Assembly: GCA_007693765.1 (NCBI GenBank)
Contig: RECZ01000108.1
Location: 1 to 39,112, forward strand
Length of the DNA: 39,112 nucleotides
Reading direction: 5' to 3'
Origin: Phycisphaerales bacterium
Lineage (GTDB): Bacteria > Planctomycetota > Phycisphaerae > Phycisphaerales > UBA1924
The translations under genes and the position numbers were made by a program. Below, piece by piece: positions 36,049 through 39,112 of the stretch (the first letter of the stretch is position 1; each line of letters starts with the position of its first letter). The notes under the pieces are model-generated. The model did no database searches. It worked only from the letters and a program-made list of their open reading frames with translations, and was not told the DNA's origin.

Positions 36049-37248
36049 TCACCCGGCGCGGACGGCGGCGGGGGGCGCGCCGGCGGGGGAGAGGTCGAGC
36101 ATCCGACGCACGGCGAGGAGAGCCGGTTCCCGCGCCTCGGGGTGAACCCGGACACGGTTCACGACTTTCCCCTGCGACAGGTTGTCCAGCACCCACAGCA
36201 GGTGCGGCTCGTCGATGCGGTACATCGTGGTGCACAGGCACTGGCAGTCGCTGAGGATGCGCACGTGCACGCCCCGCTCCGCCGCTTCGCGCGCGACCCG
36301 CTGCACGAGATGGACCTCCGTCCCGATCGCCCAGCGCGAGCCCGCGGGGGCCTCGCGGATGGTCTTCAGGATGAACTCCGTCGAGCCGGCGAGGTCGGAC
36401 TTGTCCACGACCGACTTGTCGCATTCTGGGTGGACGAGGATGCGGATCTCGCTGGCGCGGGCTTCGTCGCAGTGTTCGGCGCGAAAGAGCTTGTGGACGG
36501 AGCAATGCCCAGCCCACAGGATCGCCCGGCTCTCGCGCAATTGCTCGGGCGTGGCCCCGCCCAGGCGCTCGCCCTTGCGCGCACGCCGGGGGTCGTACAA
36601 GCACGTCTCGCGGGCGACCTCCATGCCGAACGACGCGGCGGTGTTGCGCCCGAGGTGCTGGTCGGGCAGGAAGAGCACCTTCACGTCCTCGCCGGGTTCG
36701 AGCGGCGTGGCGCCGCCCTCGAGCGCCCACTCGAAGATGCGCTTGGCGTTGCCGGAGGTGCACACCGCCCCGCCCCGGTCGCCGACGAAGGCCTTGATGG
36801 CCGCGGTGGAGTTCACGTACGTCACGGGCACGATGCGCCCGCGCCAGCCCTGCGCCGCGAGTTCCTCGTGGAGCGCCTCCCACGCGTCGATGGCGTCTTC
36901 GTAGTCGGCCATGTCCGCCATGGAGCAGCCGGCGCTCAAGTCGGGGAGGATCACGCTGACATCGTCCGGCGTGAGCAGGTCCGCGGTCTCGGCCATGAAG
37001 TGAACGCCGCAGAAGACGACGAACTCGCATCCCTGCGCTGCGACGCGCTCCGCCGCGAGTTGGGAGAGCTTGAGCGAATCGCCCAGGAAGTCGGCGTGGC
37101 GCACGACCTCGTCCACCTGGTAGTGGTGCCCGAGGATGATGAGCCGGTCGCCCAGTTCACGTCGGCGCGCGCTGATGTCGCGGGCCAGATCCTTGGGGTC
37201 GGCCAGCGTGTAGCGTTCGTCAAGCGATGGTTGCCAGAGTTGGGGCAT
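36049..37248 (-). CDS. nadA: Quinolinate synthase
   Basis: Cytoplasmic [4Fe-4S] enzyme of NAD synthesis, condensing iminoaspartate with dihydroxyacetone phosphate to quinolinate. At 399 aa it is slightly longer than many NadA proteins. Conserved blocks are ILGHHYQVDEVVRHADFLGDSLKLSQ, FCGVHFMAETADLLTPD (cluster Cys), LPDLSAGCSMAD, YVNSTAAIKAF, AVCTSGNAKRIFEWA (Cys), LFLPDQHLGRNTA, RILVHPECDKSVVDKSD, IGTEVHLVQRV and the C-terminal CQCLCTTMYRI, which supplies the third cluster Cys. The ATG at 37246-37248 starts shortly before the conserved core. nadB and nadC are not in the window. It lies between the PilZ gene (82 bp upstream) and the AsmA-like gene (84 bp downstream), all on the minus strand. 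Confidence 0.96.
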   Translation of the reverse strand: MPQLWQPSLDERYTLADPKDLARDISARRRELGDRLIILGHHYQVDEVVRHADFLGDSLKLSQLAAERVAAQGCEFVVFCGVHFMAETADLLTPDDVSVILPDLSAGCSMADMADYEDAIDAWEALHEELAAQGWRGRIVPVTYVNSTAAIKAFVGDRGGAVCTSGNAKRIFEWALEGGATPLEPGEDVKVLFLPDQHLGRNTAASFGMEVARETCLYDPRRARKGERLGGATPEQLRESRAILWAGHCSVHKLFRAEHCDEARASEIRILVHPECDKSVVDKSDLAGSTEFILKTIREAPAGSRWAIGTEVHLVQRVAREAAERGVHVRILSDCQCLCTTMYRIDEPHLLWVLDNLSQGKVVNRVRVHPEAREPALLAVRRMLDLSPAGAPPAAVRAG

Positions 37249-37330
37249 CGGTCCTCCGTCGCCGGGAAGGGGCGGACGACCAATGGTAGGGAGGGGACGC
37301 GACGGCGGCGCATCGGCTGCGCGGGCGCGC

Positions 37331-37669
37331 TCACGCCGCGTTGGCGAGGGTGTCTTCGTCGTCGTACGCCAGCGCGACCGCCTGATGGAAGTAGTCCATC
37401 GGCGTCACGCGCACCACGCGCGCCGGGCGCATGGACTTCGACTCGATCAGCCCCGAGCCCGGCGCGCCGGGCTGCACGATGGCGACCTCGATCCGCTCGC
37501 CCACGCGCACCAGCCGGTCGGCGTCGATGCGCACGAGGGCGCCGCCGTCGGAGACGTCCGCCGTCTCCGCCGCGGCGAACCGCAGCGTGGCGGGCAGGAA
37601 CACCTTGGCGGGCCTGGCGCAGGGGATCCGGGGGTGGGCACGGCGTTCGTCGAGGGTCATGGTGCTCAT
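37331..37669 (-). CDS. PilZ domain protein
   Basis: 112-aa single-domain PilZ protein, a likely cyclic-di-GMP receptor. The two ligand motifs are present: RRAHPR (R10 and R14, RxxxR) and DVSDGG (D38-x-S40-x-x-G43, the D/NxSxxG motif). The rest gives the six-stranded barrel pattern (ADRLVRVGERIEVAIVQPG, MRPARVVRVTPMDYFHQAVALAY). The ATG at 37667-37669 has AAGGAG nine bases upstream, so longer in-frame starts are rejected. It is first in a minus-strand run with nadA and the AsmA-like gene and divergent from the kdsC-like gene. What it regulates cannot be read from the sequence. Confidence 0.87.
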   Translation of the reverse strand: MSTMTLDERRAHPRIPCARPAKVFLPATLRFAAAETADVSDGGALVRIDADRLVRVGERIEVAIVQPGAPGSGLIESKSMRPARVVRVTPMDYFHQAVALAYDDEDTLANAA

Positions 37670-37844
37670 CGGGGCTCGCTCCTTCCGGCCCGGGGGCGGG
37701 CCGGCGTGGTCCGTGTATCCGGTGCGGACCTTGCGTAAGGCCCGCCCGGACGCCACACCTATCGGCCCGATCGGGGCGGCACATCGGTCCGATCACCCGC
37801 TGTTTCGACCATCGGGCACGCCCGATCGGCTACCCTTGCCCGCC

Positions 37845-38405
37845 ATGCCCCACGAGCAGCCCATCCCCGCCGATCTCGACCTCCGCGCCGTCGTCAGCGA
37901 CGTCGACGGCGTGCTGACCGACGGCCTCGTCGGGCTCAGCGCCAACGGGCACAAGTTCCGGCAGTTCCACGTCCACGACGGGATGGGCGCCCGCCTGCTC
38001 ATCGGGGCGGGCGTGAAGGTCGGCTGGATCAGCGCCAGCGTGGACGACGGCGTCATCCGGACGCGGGCCGAGGGGCTCGGCGTCCACGCGGTGGATGTGG
38101 GCGAGGGCGACAAGGGCGTGCGCCTGCGCCGTCTCTGCGCCGAGATCGGTGTCGAGCCGGGGCAGGCCCTGTACATCGGCGACGACGTCAACGACCTGCC
38201 CGCGATGCGGATCGCCGGTTTCAGCGTTTGCCCCGCCGATTCGCGACCCGAGGTGCGCGAGGTCGTGCACCGCGTGCTCGATGCGCGCGGCGGGCGGGGC
38301 GCGTTCCGCGAGGCGGCGGACCTGCTGCTCGCCCACCTGCGGGCGCGGGGCGTGGTGGGGATCGTGGACGGGGCGTTGCCCAACGCCGAGGGGCCGACGG
38401 CCTGA
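37845..38405 (+). CDS. kdsC: HAD phosphatase, KdsC-like
   Basis: 186-aa HAD-superfamily phosphatase of the small C0 (cap-less) type. The nucleophile motif is SDVDGVLTDG (D19, D21), the signature shared by KdsC. It is followed by FHVHDGMGARLLIGAGVKVGWIS, the KdsC motif region, GEGDKGVRLRRL (Lys) and YIGDDVNDLPAM (acidic motif IV). KdsC dephosphorylates KDO-8-phosphate for LPS inner-core synthesis, as a tetramer in the cytoplasm. The N-terminal eight residues and the C-terminal extension after residue 160 are variable. The stop overlaps the ispE start (TGATG), implying translational coupling. Other KDO genes are not in the window; a related sugar-phosphate phosphatase or NeuA-type domain is a less likely alternative. 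Confidence 0.87.
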   Translation: MPHEQPIPADLDLRAVVSDVDGVLTDGLVGLSANGHKFRQFHVHDGMGARLLIGAGVKVGWISASVDDGVIRTRAEGLGVHAVDVGEGDKGVRLRRLCAEIGVEPGQALYIGDDVNDLPAMRIAGFSVCPADSRPEVREVVHRVLDARGGRGAFREAADLLLAHLRARGVVGIVDGALPNAEGPTA

Positions 38406-39112
38406 TGTCCGCCCCGCCCGGCCTCGTCGTCACCCGTCGTGCGCACGCGAAGATCAACCTCGCGCTGAGCGTCGGCCCGCCCGAGGGCGACGCGGGGCAT
38501 CACCCCATCGCTTCGTGGTTCGCCCCGCTGGACCTCTGCGACGACCTCACCCTGACCTGCCTCGAACCCGACCGCGCCAGCCGCTACGCGATCATCTGGG
38601 CGTCCGACGCCCCGCGCAGCAGCGCCGTCGACTGGTCCATCACCAAGGACCTCGCGGTGCGCGCGCACATGCTGCTGGAGCGCGAGCTGGGCGTGCGCAT
38701 GACGGTGCAAATGAAGCTCGAGAAGCGCATCCCCGTGGGGGGCGGACTGGGGGGTGGATCGTCGGACGCCGCGGCGATGCTGCTGGCGCTGCGCGAGATG
38801 TTCTCGCTGGACGTCTCGCTCGACGACCTGCGGGTGATCTCGAAGGAACTGGGCTCCGACGTGGCGTACTTCCTCGACGAGCAGGCGGGCGCGGGGCAAG
38901 ACGACGACCGCCCTCGCCCCGCGCTGGTGGAGGGGTTCGGCGACCGCGTGGAGCGCAGCGCCCCGGTGCGCGCGCACGCCGCGCTGATCGCGCCGTCGTT
39001 CGGCTGCCCGACAGGCGCGGTGTACCGCACGTTCGACGCGCTGGGACGGGCCGCGCTGCGCGCCGACGAGGTGCGCGCGATGGCGATGGAGGGGCGCATC
39101 GAGGACGGGGCG
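38405..39112 (+). CDS. ispE: 4-diphosphocytidyl-2-C-methyl-D-erythritol kinase (partial, runs off the window)
   Basis: First 236 residues of a GHMP-family kinase of the MEP isoprenoid pathway, which phosphorylates CDP-methylerythritol at the 2-position. The N-terminus RRAHAKINLALSVG has the catalytic Lys (AKIN). The ATP loop is PVGGGLGGGSSDAAAMLLAL, and ELGSDVAYFL carries the conserved Asp. A Gly/Asp-rich insert (EQAGAGQDDDRPRP) follows where most IspE have FLxxGxAxxxGxGE. The ATG overlaps the kdsC-like stop (TGATG). The frame is open to the last base; the C-terminal part (usually to about 280-300 aa) lies outside the window. Confidence 0.95.
   Translation, partial: MSAPPGLVVTRRAHAKINLALSVGPPEGDAGHHPIASWFAPLDLCDDLTLTCLEPDRASRYAIIWASDAPRSSAVDWSITKDLAVRAHMLLERELGVRMTVQMKLEKRIPVGGGLGGGSSDAAAMLLALREMFSLDVSLDDLRVISKELGSDVAYFLDEQAGAGQDDDRPRPALVEGFGDRVERSAPVRAHAALIAPSFGCPTGAVYRTFDALGRAALRADEVRAMAMEGRIEDGA

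Overview
The window is GC-rich, densely coding bacterial chromosome and most resembles a planctomycete of the Phycisphaerae/Phycisphaerales type. The evidence is: secreted proteins ending in short Ca-binding dockerin-like repeats (CPGD.NGDG.VDF.DLS..L..FG..C); a type II pseudopilin with the planctomycete H-X9-DG motif; and housekeeping genes scattered with frequent strand switches rather than in classical operons. I saw no rRNA, tRNA, CRISPR array, insertion sequence or prophage gene. The call rests on protein patterns read by eye; no database was searched.

Layout. 0.05-3.3 kb: an iron(III)-type ABC importer, with binding protein (+) and fused two-domain permease (-) convergent. 3.3-9.7 kb: a small membrane-anchored protein, an H-X9-DG pseudopilin, a large secreted dockerin-tagged protein of unknown function, and two consecutive endonuclease/exonuclease/phosphatase (EEP) proteins, the first dockerin-tagged and carrying an internal EF-hand. 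9.7-18.5 kb: secreted or lipid-anchored peptidases (DPP-IV-like S9, M28/PSMA-like, an S41-like protein lacking its nucleophile, a dockerin-tagged HExxHxxGxxH metalloprotease) plus a small dockerin-only remnant. 18.5-23.2 kb: trpS, a CPBP membrane protease, trpC, a DUF3568-like lipoprotein and a TPR protein. 23.3-31.5 kb: ppdK with a histone-H1-like basic N-terminal extension, pabB translationally coupled to a NudB-like Nudix gene, alr, and a DEAD-box RNA helicase. 31.6-39.1 kb: a giant AsmA-like protein, nadA and a PilZ-domain protein on the minus strand, then kdsC-like and ispE (cut by the window end) on the plus strand.

How it fits together. The 4-18.5 kb block reads as a secretome island. 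Nucleases and peptidases with signal peptides or lipoboxes would break down DNA and protein outside the cytoplasm, and three of them (plus a remnant) share a C-terminal dockerin-like tag in two architectures. The rest is core metabolism: aminoacylation, tryptophan, folate, NAD, isoprenoid, peptidoglycan and LPS precursors, and pyruvate/PEP interconversion. The strongest leads are the dockerin-tag variants together with the EF-hand nuclease, the basic tail on PPDK with a possible second start, and the apparently dead S41-like protein.
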